Part shown: piece by piece, positions 1-11,052 of the stretch
How positions within the stretch are numbered: the stretch's first letter is position 1
How the letters are laid out: each line of letters begins with the position of its first letter
NCBI GenBank assembly: GCA_015657535.1
Contig: JADHZB010001530.1
Span: 1-64,000, forward strand
Source of the DNA: Nephromyces sp. MM_2019
Lineage: Eukaryota; Apicomplexa; Aconoidasida; Nephromycida
Direction of reading: 5' to 3'
Length of the DNA stretch: 64,000 bases
Notes under the pieces: model-generated
What the model was told of the DNA's origin: nothing
Database searches by the model: none
The model's input: the letters and a program-made list of their open reading frames with translations, nothing else
Made by a program: the position numbers and the translations under genes

Positions 1-68
1 TGTGCGTGTTTGTGTGTGTGTGTGTGTGTTGTGTGTGTGTGTGTGTGTATGTGTGTGTGCGTGTGTGA

Positions 69-100
<32 letters not shown>

Positions 101-153
101 TGTGTGTGTGTGTGTGTGTGTGTTTGTGTGTGCGTGTGTGTGTGTGTGTGTGC

Positions 154-185
<32 letters not shown>
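1..185. repeat. (TG)n microsatellite
   Basis: The first 185 bases are an interrupted TG dinucleotide run with occasional TTG, TA and CG breaks. It probably lies in an intron or upstream part of the gene that follows, since TG runs mark sense-strand introns elsewhere in the window. Open frames through it are low-complexity and not coding. Confidence 0.95.
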
Positions 186-575
186 ATATCTTCTTCTTTT
201 CAGTAGTTTGTAGCTTTGATGTTTTGAGCTCGCCCTAATCAAGTTTTTTCTTTGAACCTATTGGTTGCATAGCAAAGCAAGCGAAGAAAGAGTACTTTTG
301 AAATAAGGGAGTGTACATACACTTATTATTCATGCGTAGCTCCAGCCTCTCTTATCTGAAGCTCTGAATATTTTTTTTTTTCGATTGTATCGTCTCTTTC
401 GAGGATTCTTTCTTTAATCTCAGCATTTTTACAACTTTTTTTTTTATATTCGACGCCTGATTTTATATACGAGAAACGTATAAATCTCATGCGAGTTTTT
501 CAAACTGCTGGATTGTGTGTATAAAAAATCGAGATTTTTCATACACACAATCTAGTTTGGTTTTTTTTGTTGCAG

Positions 576-2370
576 ACGAATTCCTTTGCGATTGCACCGA
601 TTTTTTGAGCTGCAAAGCCACCATCTATCGTCATCTTCTAGATGCCTTGGTAAGGTTATTTCTTGTAGTTGAGTAGGCTTAAAACTTTTGTGGCTTTTTT
701 GGTTTATGGCATATGAAGATGAGGTTTTTGCTGCTTTCTGCTTGTATTTTCTTTTATGTATTTAGGTTTTCATCTTCTTTGGCTTCTTCTCCTTTGGTTT
801 TCTCTGCTTTGGCTTTTTCTTCTCCTTCTTCTTTTCCTTCTTCTTCTTTGACTTTTCCTGGAATAATTTATTGCTTATCACTGCTATTCAACATAAAACG
901 GTGGACTCTTACATTTTCACGCATTTTTTCTTTATTAAAATCTCGCTTCTACAGAACTCACTTCCTCCTCGTCCAACGTATGAGCTACTAACTATTGGGA
1001 AGGCTCTTGGAGATGTTTTAGTGGAGGTAGCTCGTGCTAAAGAACGATGTAAGTGAAGGCAAAACTCATCATTATGTATATATATAAAAGTAAAGCCAAA
1101 TTTTGTTGAAGAATCAGCTTTTTCATGCCTGTGGGCATAGCAAAGTGGATAAGGTATCAGAATATCCTAAAGCTTGTCATATAGTTCATGAAGAGACTAC
1201 TCTTTCATGATACTCCTAAGTTTATAAGAGAGATGATTTTTATGGATTTCTGCTATTTGAATTTGCCATAAGAGTATGGAGATTAATGCAGAATCTGCAG
1301 AAAATACCTATACGCAAGCACATGATTCAAAAAATCGCTGCTTTACAACACCCACAAGTTCATACACACACCACCACAAGGAAGCATCTGCACATGCTCG
1401 TAACTCAGTCTCAAAACACACACGCACAAACTCATCGTCTACGCACACCTTTTCTTTCTTCGCATCCAGCATTGCTGAACTGAAAAACACACACACAAGA
1501 TCTACCAAGATTTTTTTGAAGATACCTTCATATAAACCAAAGTGCTGACTGTATGTCTTTTATAACAAATCATACTATTCTAGGCTCTGATCATATAAGA
1601 CATAATTATATCATCTGGAATAATAGGATTTTAGGCTTGCAAATCTGATAAAGACCATTTTTCTTCCAATAATAGCCAAAATTTGGCATCGAAATAGTAA
1701 AGGAAAAAGCATTTATAAATGTACAAATTCATATCTTTTACAAACTATAGAGTATAGAAAATGATAATGTTTCATCTTCGTCGCTTGAGGCGAAGATTGT
1801 CTCAAAAGAATTCACTGAATCTATAAAAAGGCTTGTTGAGTAAGGTTTTCTGTCAGAATAAGATTTTCTCCCTCATCCTGGTTGGTTTTACCTTTTTAAG
1901 CTTCTATATTGTGTTTTTTTATTTAAGTTACCACCAGGGGGTAGTACAAACGCTTTAAAATGTGTGAACTTCTTTTATGATGCGTTTGGTTGTTTTTGAA
2001 GCGATTTTTTCAGGTGTGTGATCGCATTAGCAGCCTTTGGGAGTGTTTTGTGTTAATTTGCTGTTTTTTCTGTGTAATACATGCAATAATAGTATAATTT
2101 TGAAAAGATAAGCTTAAATAAGGATTGCTTGGATCTTGCCACGAAATCCTGCCGAGCCTTTAAAATACTGCGCTTTAGATAAAGAAATGACTTTGGAGCT
2201 AAATTTGGTGAAGAGCGCATATGCCTACGCCAAAGAAAGAACTCATCCATCACAGTAAAACTTTATGCTGATTTTGACGACGCTAAGCTCCCCGAAGCCT
2301 GGAGAGTTTTTGTGGGAAGTATGGAAGACAGTTTGTTATTAAAGGGATTCTAGCTATTCCCCCTAATTAA
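576..2370 (+). CDS. 3' part of an unrecognised multi-exon gene
   Basis: Exons read by eye are 576-649, 955-1048, a possible 13-nt microexon 1141-1153, 1753-1839, 2123-2254 and 2298-2370 (stop TAA). All junctions are GT-AG with matching phase; the microexon is needed to bring 1048 and 1753 into register. The first exon encodes a Cys-rich stretch (FLCDCTDFLSCKATIYRHLL). The next reads LPPRPTYELLTIGKALGDVL, followed by a Ser-rich acidic linker and a segment containing ILPRNPAEPLKYCALDKEM. The end reads GKYGRQFVIKGILAIPPN. The 43-nt intron 2255-2297 is optional, because reading through gives TAA at once. The 5' end is missing: no start codon was found and exon 576 is entered in phase 1. I do not recognise the family. 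The exons look coding because of balanced composition and strong donors (GTAAGG, GTAAGT), not because of a known motif. Confidence 0.5.
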
Positions 2371-3474
2371 TGCTTGGAGGAAGGCAGAGAGGACTGTATA
2401 TTCCCTTATTGGCGGAAAACAGAATTTATCCTCTTTATTTACTGAAGTCATCCTTTTGACATGTCTTTGACTTTTTTTTTCTACTTTGAAAGTTTTATTT
2501 TTTTGTTTTTGACCTCCTTGTATTCTTCTGAGGTCGAAGAGCTCGTCTTGCTCCAAAAAATTGCCTGAAGACGCTTTTCCGCAAGTTTGACTTTTCTTTG
2601 TGAATCAAAGGGGTCTATGCTAATGATGGATATTTAGGGAATAAACCTCAGTGAATTAAGGCTTGAGGAAATTGAATAGATTTATGAAGATCTGAGCATT
2701 CTTGGGGGGTGAGCTATAATTTAGGCTTCTCGTGGGTGGCGCTTTTTGGATTTGATTTTCATGATGACGGCTTATTTTTGTTAAGTTTCTATACTGCGGC
2801 CTCATTATGAATGATAGGGCCAGAGCGCCCTCCGATGCCTTGTAGCCTAGATTAACCTTTTTCCCCTGCACAAGAAATAACCATTTGGGTAGAACTAAGT
2901 ATGCTGGGTAGTTTTTTTGACCACGAGTTTCTTTACCCCGAAATACCCCAGGTTTATACAACAAATGGAGCTTTGACCTCCCATTTCTAATAGCAAGATA
3001 TAGGCCTGGTCATTTGATCAATCTCTTCCTCCTTTGAAGATTTTCCATTACTAATAGGCTAATTGCTTCCTTCTCAGCACGCAAGAAATTTGTCTTTGAA
3101 TGCTAGCGGCACCATTAACTTTCCTCTTTTGATTATAGGTTCAAGCCGATGGCGATGTATTACTTAAGCTGCTACACTTCTTTCAAAGTCACGTGCACTT
3201 TACGCGCTAGTTACCAGCATGATACTTATTAAAAAATTGTGTTCCATCTGAATTCCATTAAACATCCAGCAGAATCAAGCAGCGGAATGGTTGAATACGC
3301 AGTTTATTGTAGGCTTTTCTTGTGAGAGCAGTGACGCAATTTTTGCTCCAAACTTTGGTTTAACCCGCTTGGGTATTTTTCATGATTTTCATATGTTTTC
3401 AGCCCTCCTAGAGACTATATATTCGTTAATAAACATTTGACAACACACTAAGGTTGCCTTGGCACCCTAAGTCC

Positions 3475-3582
3475 TAAACAAAAAACCACGAACCACAAAC
3501 CCTGAACTACAAACCACAAACCCTAATCCCTAAAGCAAAAACCCTAAAACACAAACCCCCCAAACCCTAAATTCCAAAGCAA
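3475..3582. repeat. Degenerate CCCTAAA telomere-like cluster
   Basis: Several imperfect heptamers of the C-strand telomere type (CCCTAAA, CCCTAAT, CCCTGAA, ACCCTAAA) are interspersed with AAACCAC-type units over about 100 bases. The orientation (C-strand reading 5' to 3' on +) is what a left chromosome end would show. It lies 3.5 kb inside the window, so it is interstitial or subtelomeric here. Confidence 0.7.
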
Positions 3583-6403
3583 TGCCGAGTGTTGGAGACG
3601 GTTTTCGCAAAGACCCTCGCTTCTCTTTATCGATAACTAGTTCACTGCAATATCCACTTTTTTAACGGAATGCTACCCTTGCCTATCAACCCTTCTACGC
3701 TGAACAGTGGGATGGGTAAAGCTGGTGATAATCAGCAAACTACAGTCATCAATATACCTAGGGTTAATACTACCCTAAGCAGTTTTGGCATACAAGTTGG
3801 CTGTCGAGGCATCCGGTCCCATCTACTGATACAACGAATTTACCAGATTTAGCCAGCCGCACCGCACTCCTAAATATGCCCTTACTAAGCTTCCCCCCCC
3901 AAAATTTTGGCTTGTAAGTCGTCGGTCCAAACCACTTCGCCTAATTAAACTAGTCATAACTCCATTAGGATGGGCGAGTATACCTGAGAGAATAGCTAGT
4001 GCATAGACCTCCCAGTATCTCTAGGCACTAGCTAGTTAGAGGGGCGGAATGCAGTACAAGGAAACTATTCTTAAATTCATGACTCTAGTAGCATAAGTGA
4101 GGTTGAATGCTTGATAAGCATACGGGCAGGCTAAGTATGCTATGCATAGGGTATTTGACTGGCCTCAGTGCTATAATTTTAATTTTACTAGGCAGAAGAA
4201 GCGTATGATCGCTAAAGATGTAATACGTGTGCTACCTGTGCATCCTGGTGTGCTGGTACGTTTGATACCCCGCCAATGTTCGCTATCTCCCCATAATATC
4301 ACCGTTTAATAGTTGAAACCCCGAACTTCTTCTTTCGTTCTCGTAGTCTTCCTTTCATCGAAAAGCCGCAAGAGGATAGTGAAATTTTCAAAGCTTGCCT
4401 AATCGGTAAGAGGAGTGGGCACTGCAGGTTGTGATTTATTAGTATAGGAATGATTCCCGCTGGGTACTCCTTGTAAGATTTGAAGGAGTGAGGCGGAAAC
4501 TTAGACAGACGCCATAAAAGTCGATGTAAAAGTTTTCAAGAGTAGGTTCATTTGTATAGAACTAGGCTTGTAAACAGACATTGCGGGGAAATTAGTAGGA
4601 GAAATTACTAAGAAAGACATTTTAGGTTTGACGAGGTTAATGAATATTGCTATTAAAAGTATGGAAGGAGACACCTCTAATAAGGGGAAAGAGGATATCA
4701 AATTGTAGAATAGGATCACAGCTGGAAATTTTTGCGCAAGCAGGAGGCAAGCAAGAAAGAGAAGCAAGTTAATCGCGGGCACATATTTATTTTATTTGAT
4801 ATATCCTAAAATAAGCACGAACACAAAATATAATAATCTGTATATCTTTGTTTATTATAATTATTACAAGTTCTTTAAGAGCTCCATATAATTTATCAAC
4901 TGAATTGACATTATTTTTAAATAATGCATTTCTTTTTGACCCTAACCATCGTAGTGCATTTACATTGCTGGAATATATTTTTTAATCTCCACTAGAGGCT
5001 CGCTGCTATACAGCAAGAAAGAAACTAGTAAAAGAAGTGCTTTTTACCCAATGCTCATGGTATATTGTGTAACCAGTAGCCTTGTAGGAAATGCAATATC
5101 CAATAAGCTCACTGCTAGATTGTAAATTAAAGGGTAACTAGTTATTAATGGAAGAGTTTGAGATATATATATAGTACAATTACTGCTTTTTACAGTTTTT
5201 ATTTGTCCTAAAGGAGGTGCTATTGCGGGAATACAAAGATGATGAGCGAAGTCATCTCGGTAATACTCGGGGTCCTTGCGACTCTAGCAAGTGTGCTCGT
5301 GGCAGGTAATCTAAAATTTCAACTTTCAGCACAACTTGTGGTTGCATAAGCGTCGGCTTCCGTTAGAATATTAGAGTTTTAGGAAGTAAACGAAGTTCAT
5401 CAAACTTTTAGGGAGGCATGATTATCCCGCACGCTAATTCATCATGCACCACAGAGGGATCGGAAGCTAGTGACGCGGCCATCAAACTTCACACCTACCT
5501 ACAAACCTATATCACTACAAAAGAGATTTAGTACTGCTCAAGCTTCTGCTTGTGACGACTATAAAAGATATCGAGTTCAGTTGCTACGCTACTTTACACG
5601 GGTATCTATACCGCAAGGCAAGCACTGCTGCCTGCCTCTTGTGTCCCAGCTTATTCCTAATGTGGAAAAGCCGAATTCCACGATTGCTTTAGCGCATGCC
5701 GTCTTTTTTTTGTAAGTAAGGCTATCGAATATTCACCTCATATTGAACTCCATCACCAATCTGTGAGGCACACACATTTGACAGCGTGGAAGCAGGTTTA
5801 TTGTCATGAATTCACTCAAAAAGGAACTGCGTATACAAGGTACCCTCCCGAATACCACTGTATTTTACGCATTTGTTTTCGAAGTCAGACTTGATCGCCA
5901 CTATAAGCATGGTAGTACGAAAACCTTAAAGTACTCACACTACTACTGCGCTTGCAAACTAGAAGTAACGCGTGCACGGATCACGTGGTTAATGTGAAGG
6001 TTACATCAAAACTGCAAGCTACGCACAAGTAACACAGTATACCAGCTCCAAAAATAAACTCTAAAATTCTTAAAGATTGGAAATTATGTTGCCCTTTTTT
6101 TGTAAAAGCTTAATTCTTTCACCCTTAAGAATATGATGAAATGTTTATATTCTTGCACCCTTCAAATACTAGAGCTTTTCGTCCGCATTTCCTTGTATTA
6201 TAGCTGCCCTGATAAAATCATAAGCCTCCCATAATGGCTTAAAGCCCTGGTTAACGGGGTGAAGGGCGGGAAGATGCTACAAACCCGCATCTTGGCGTTA
6301 GTACACTAAGGACAATATCGATAAGCCACTTAGAAAGCCAAAAAATGCAATTGCATAGCTTTATGTTGCCGGTGCTGGAGGATGCACTAACAAGTGTTAG
6401 AGG

Positions 6404-6901
6404 TTATGTGGTAAGTGTGTGTCCCAATTCGAAAGGTAAACCACTAGAAACTCGGTTTAATAATGGGAAGTTTAAAATTCCTGATTCTCTTCCGTAATGA
6501 GATGTAAGCATCACGAAGTGTACGGCTAGAGGCACAGCGCTATTTAGAAAAGAAAATATCGCCCTCAACCGACACGGGGTAGCGGTAATTAGCCCAAGGA
6601 TACTGCAACTACTCGGTAGCCGGAGTGTGACCGCGTAAAACCCCGTGAACTTCGCTTTGTCTGCGAATACAATCTTTGTTGAAATCCTAGAGGTTAGAGT
6701 TGCATTTATACGGCTATATACATCATACATGAGCCTATTGCAACGAGAAACTAGGAAAATATTTAATCCTTTTCTTAAGAAAAGCCCTTGAAGGATGACC
6801 CTGGTACACAAGACTATAATCCTCAAGGTATTCCTATGCTTCAATGTAAAATTTCCATAATACACGATGTGGGTTACGCGTAATATGCAACATAATCGCA
6901 A
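6404..6901 (-). CDS. Long open frame of doubtful coding status
   Basis: This 165-codon frame is the longest uninterrupted ORF in the window and lies in the even-composition stretch. It starts MRLCCILRVTHIVYY and ends ELGHTLTT. It has no recognisable domain, no clear membrane segment pattern and no neighbours in register. In DNA of this composition a frame of this length is uncommon but possible by chance. It could also be one exon of a compact gene. Confidence 0.2.
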   Translation of the reverse strand: MRLCCILRVTHIVYYGNFTLKHRNTLRIIVLCTRVILQGLFLRKGLNIFLVSRCNRLMYDVYSRINATLTSRISTKIVFADKAKFTGFYAVTLRLPSSCSILGLITATPCRLRAIFSFLNSAVPLAVHFVMLTSHYGRESGILNFPLLNRVSSGLPFELGHTLTT

Positions 6902-9002
6902 TCTAGGTCCTTATTCCGCATGTCTTAACCTGTAATTTCCTTGTTACCTCCATTCCTTAAACGCGGCATGCGTCTTATTGCGTAGCTAAGGTGCAATAGG
7001 GCATGCACTAGGGAGGCTTTATAACAATAGTGTTGTCTGCTCGACTTTAGAAGATGCTATCACTTTGCAGGGGCAAATATCCCACATCTTTGCTAAAAAT
7101 AAGGAGGGCAAACAGATATACTACTGCTAGTTAGGACAAGCGGTTAAGTGACAGTGGAACTTCCTACACTTTAAACAAAAACTTTCGCCCGCTTTGAGAG
7201 TTTTCGTCAGTTGAAGTATCACGGTGCAGTAATGACTGAGAATGATTTATCCAACAGTACAAAGATGTAAACGATGACGGAGAGTTCGGTCGCTTCAGTA
7301 GTAATGGTTGCATGATAACGTTGACAGCACCGGGAAACTGAGCGTCGAAATTCGCATGGGGAGTGTCATTCTATTGGTGATGCACAAAACAGTACTGTGC
7401 GTATTGTATGAGGAGGGATCGGCTTGTTTGCACCGCAAAATGCATTTGCCTAAAAATAACGAGTTATAATGCTTAAAGAAGCAACTCTCAGCCGTTCCAG
7501 AAAAAAATATATGGCTGTATTCCCTCCATGTGAATTTGCATCATGAAGAATGCTCTCTCAGATGATTAATATGAGACAGTACGACAGGGGGCGTGTCACT
7601 CCGCTCAAGTGATAGCAAGAGCCGTATATATCTCCTGTAACTTTAGATATTTCATGTCAGAGCACGATGAAACTCTGATAATTCACGTCTTTTACGACCA
7701 GGGGTCAAGACAGAGTTTTAATGAAAATTTACGCAGTTCATGAGGCAGTATGAACCTCAGTGTAATATGCAGAAAAAAATTCAAAGCTGCAGTCAGTAAA
7801 ATAGCAAAGAAAATTTGGTAAAACGCTAGGTTATTTGAAATAGAGTAATTTTCCGTACAGTGATGGGAACTGCAAGGTCCACGCCATGCTTCCAGGTAGA
7901 TCATTCGGTTGGGCTTGCTTGCATCATATACAGACCGGACATGTGACCGCTACTTTTTCCTGAATTGTGGTTTGATTCCTTTTTTTTGTCGAACCTCAGA
8001 TAAACTAATTATACCAAAAAAGCCATTTTTTGAGATGTACAGCCTTTCGCTCACCTACGTTCCATCATGCGACCTAATCTCTGCACGCAAATCTGGAGCT
8101 TCGTTATACGTGCTAAGTATCCACTAACGGAGACACCCCTAAGGTCCTCGCAAGCTACCAGCTTAAGCTTTTGCTGTATTGCACGCAACAACCAGCTTAC
8201 CCATTGTCATTACCGATTGAAGAACCTTCAGATAAAATAAAAAAATTCAAGTCAATGCTCTAAAAAAGCCGTTTACAACTAATAAGGCCTTCGTCCTTTA
8301 CAAGACACAGCTGAATCAGGACATAATATCATAAGAATTACAGCTAGAAAGAATTCTTATAATGAAGTTTGTAAAAGCAACGGCACACGGCGCACTGTCG
8401 GACCTGTTGAATCGTTGAAGGCTATGCTTATTTCAATGTCTTATCCCCCAGAAGTCACATAAAAGTATATTAAACTAAAAATATTGCAAAACTGTACAAT
8501 TATGAGACATGCTACAGTAGTTTTCATAATAAAAAAAAGTGATATTCTATTGCATAAACAAGAACACACACACATCCGCTAGATAGCCTTGCTTAGTACA
8601 AATAACAATTCAAGAACTTGAGCAAGACAAAACCTCCGCGTAGACCCTTTTTTCCCATATATATATGGCAGACACTAAGAAGTATTTCAATTCTGGTAAA
8701 AAGATGCACACACAAGCGCACAAGCTGCGTGTTGCTGCAGCATACACAAAAACATTAGTATTGGGTCAGGAACAGCTCCAATGAATATTATACTGAACAT
8801 TTTTCCTTTATGTACAGACATAACGATATCGCTATACGCTTACTAAGTTCTGACGTATCGAAGCTCGCTCGGGAATTTGTAGTTGAGGGAATCAAAACTC
8901 TTGTAAATATCGATTCTAAGTTTTTTTTAATATTTCAAGCATCATTATGATTTGTAACAAGCTCAAGAGAACTTATGGAAAGGCGGCATTCTTTGAAGCT
9001 CT

Positions 9003-9414
9003 CTATTCTATGCGATTTGCTTGTTCAATAGAAAATAGTTTCTTGCTTCTACTCTGTATCGTCATGCGAGGTACATATATTTGCAAAAGATATCGAAATA
9101 GTTCATATCTTCGTTGCTGGTGCACACGAAAAAGCTCGGCAGGAAGCTGAAACCTAAACGTCAGAAAGAAAATCCATTAAAACGCCATCAGCAAGCCCAA
9201 ATTAAAGTACTCAATGCTGAGAATTCTCTCTTCAGAGCGACTGGATCCTTCCTCGACCTTAATAGAGACAGTAGCCTCGAACCTTTATACGAAGTGGCTA
9301 AAATTTAATGTCTCGAAAAGCGCGCTTTTTTATACTCATTTTTAAGCAATTATAGCTAATAAGTTTAGCTGATGGAGCTGCTTCTATTATCAGTCCAGGA
9401 GGATGCAAAGACCG
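9003..9414 (-). CDS. 3' part of an unrecognised compact gene
   Basis: Three exons join in phase on the minus strand: 9414-9336, 9297-9258 and 9153-9003 (stop TAG at 9005-9003). The first intron is 38 nt, the second about 104 nt. The last exon is the best supported, with fifty codons containing FQLPAELFRVHQQRRYELF and then a basic segment. The first reads SLHPPGLIIEAAPSAKL. The middle exon has a competing reading in another frame (FEATVSIKVEEGSSRSEER), so its borders are uncertain. The upstream part was not resolved. No family is recognised. The plus strand of 9114-9308 also has an open frame, but it lacks the continuous splice chain. Confidence 0.42.
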
Positions 9415-11052
9415 CTAAAACCGCAGCACCGCTTCTCCTTTCATGGACACATTAGCAATATAAGAATTCTATTCAACAATCTAAACAAGGGCTTGCCGTT
9501 TTAGGCGAAAAAAATTGTGTTTTCCCATTAAAAAGTTTCACTGATACACTAAAGTGGGTAGAAAGAGGATAGGCAGCTAGGTATGAAAAGCTGCATGATA
9601 CGAAAAAAGTGAATTAGCACACACAGAATGGCATCTAGGATATCAAACAAACAAAAACTATGAGGCTATTTTTATTAAAGAAGGGCTCATCATCGGATCT
9701 TTAAAAGGGCGCCATAATATTGCTTAGAAGGTATGATTCTCATAATCGCTGCTCCTCATAAAAAAAAAGTACTCCAAAAATCCAAATCCGTAGAAACGAG
9801 CAAAAAATTATGCCCAAATAACATATAATAGCAATCTATGTAACACAGATTCCTGGAGAAATAGACACACACACACACACAAGAGCATCAGGAAAGAACA
9901 ATCAGAGTATAAATTGCAAAGCACTCCTCCCTAAAAAGACATGAAAAATTTTGAATCTTTACGAGAGCACCTCCTCCAAGTCATTTCATGATGTAGCTGC
10001 TGCCATTCGCAAGGCAGCTAACGCCTGAAAATCACATCACAAAAATATCGCATTTGGCAGAGAAAAAAATTAATACTATCTATTCCTTGAGAAATATCGC
10101 TATATTTAAATGTATCACATACTGCAAGGCATAGTAAAAAAGGTGTAGAAATCGTAAATACAAAAACCTTGCCACAATAACCAGGATTGCCCCTGTATTA
10201 CCAGCGTGCAGGCAAAGAAATTTGTCGCATCATATAATCCACATACAACACACACTGGTTAATCAAACTCCTCAGACTATCAAGCTTATCTCGAATAAGA
10301 GTAAGAACTTTCAATACATTAGGCATACGAAAAAAGCATCACTAGCCCCGGGAAAAACTTCAAAAAGAGCACTCCGTCTCAATGCAAAAGAAAAGGAATA
10401 GCATAGCAGTCGATATAGTAAAGCTTGCATGCGCATATCTAAAGCAAGAAATTGCAAAGTTGTCATGATTATTCCATTTTTTAAAAATCCATTTCGCAGT
10501 GTACATACACCGGGTGATACATTCTGCTTTTTAAGTTTATTCGGTTCTACACGCGCACAAAGAGGGTGAAGAAAGCCTTGGGAGATACTGCAGTAAGCCA
10601 GGAAGCCTTTTGAAAAGCCTCGCGCAGGGGAAAAGAAATACCAATGCACACACACGGAGAGGAAAATGCAAAAAAAAAAACTGAGCATGATGATGCATAT
10701 TACAGCTCATACACACGCGTGTGCGAAAAATTAACAATCAAAAAGTATGCTAGTCAATGCAGGAACGCAACCGCACACAAACACGGCACAACCATACCCA
10801 GAGGCACCATACAGATAGCACATTCATAATTGCATTCCCACCGCACATATAGCACACCATTCTTACATCCAAACTACGCCATATATATACCACACACATA
10901 CCGAAACACTTGCACACATAAAACCACAGCCAAACTACGGCAAACACACACGCACACATACTACACACACGATAGACACATACAGCTGGTTGGCAAAAAA
11001 CGTGCAACACTTTCAAGATTTAAACATCGCTAGTTCACGATATTTCCATACA

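Larger units (their letters stand above)
2371..8200. other. Stretch without a readable gene
   Basis: The left 1 kb is probably 3' flank of the preceding gene. From about 3.4 kb the base composition becomes even and microsatellites vanish. A degenerate CCCTAAA cluster sits near 3.48-3.58 kb and a C8 run near 3,893. Open frames of 60-165 codons occur on both strands, but none shows a family motif or a convincing splice chain. Given the compact gene at 53-55 kb in similar DNA, short-intron genes here cannot be excluded. Confidence 0.5.

Noticed and set aside
2..238. Open frames rich in Cys and Val
   Set aside because: They are translations of the (TG)n microsatellite and carry no information.
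9360..9640. Plus-strand frame with three internal TAG codons suggesting stop-codon reassignment
   Set aside because: TAG, TAA and TGA all act as normal terminators in the well-supported genes of the window, and the minus strand offers a better exon chain here.
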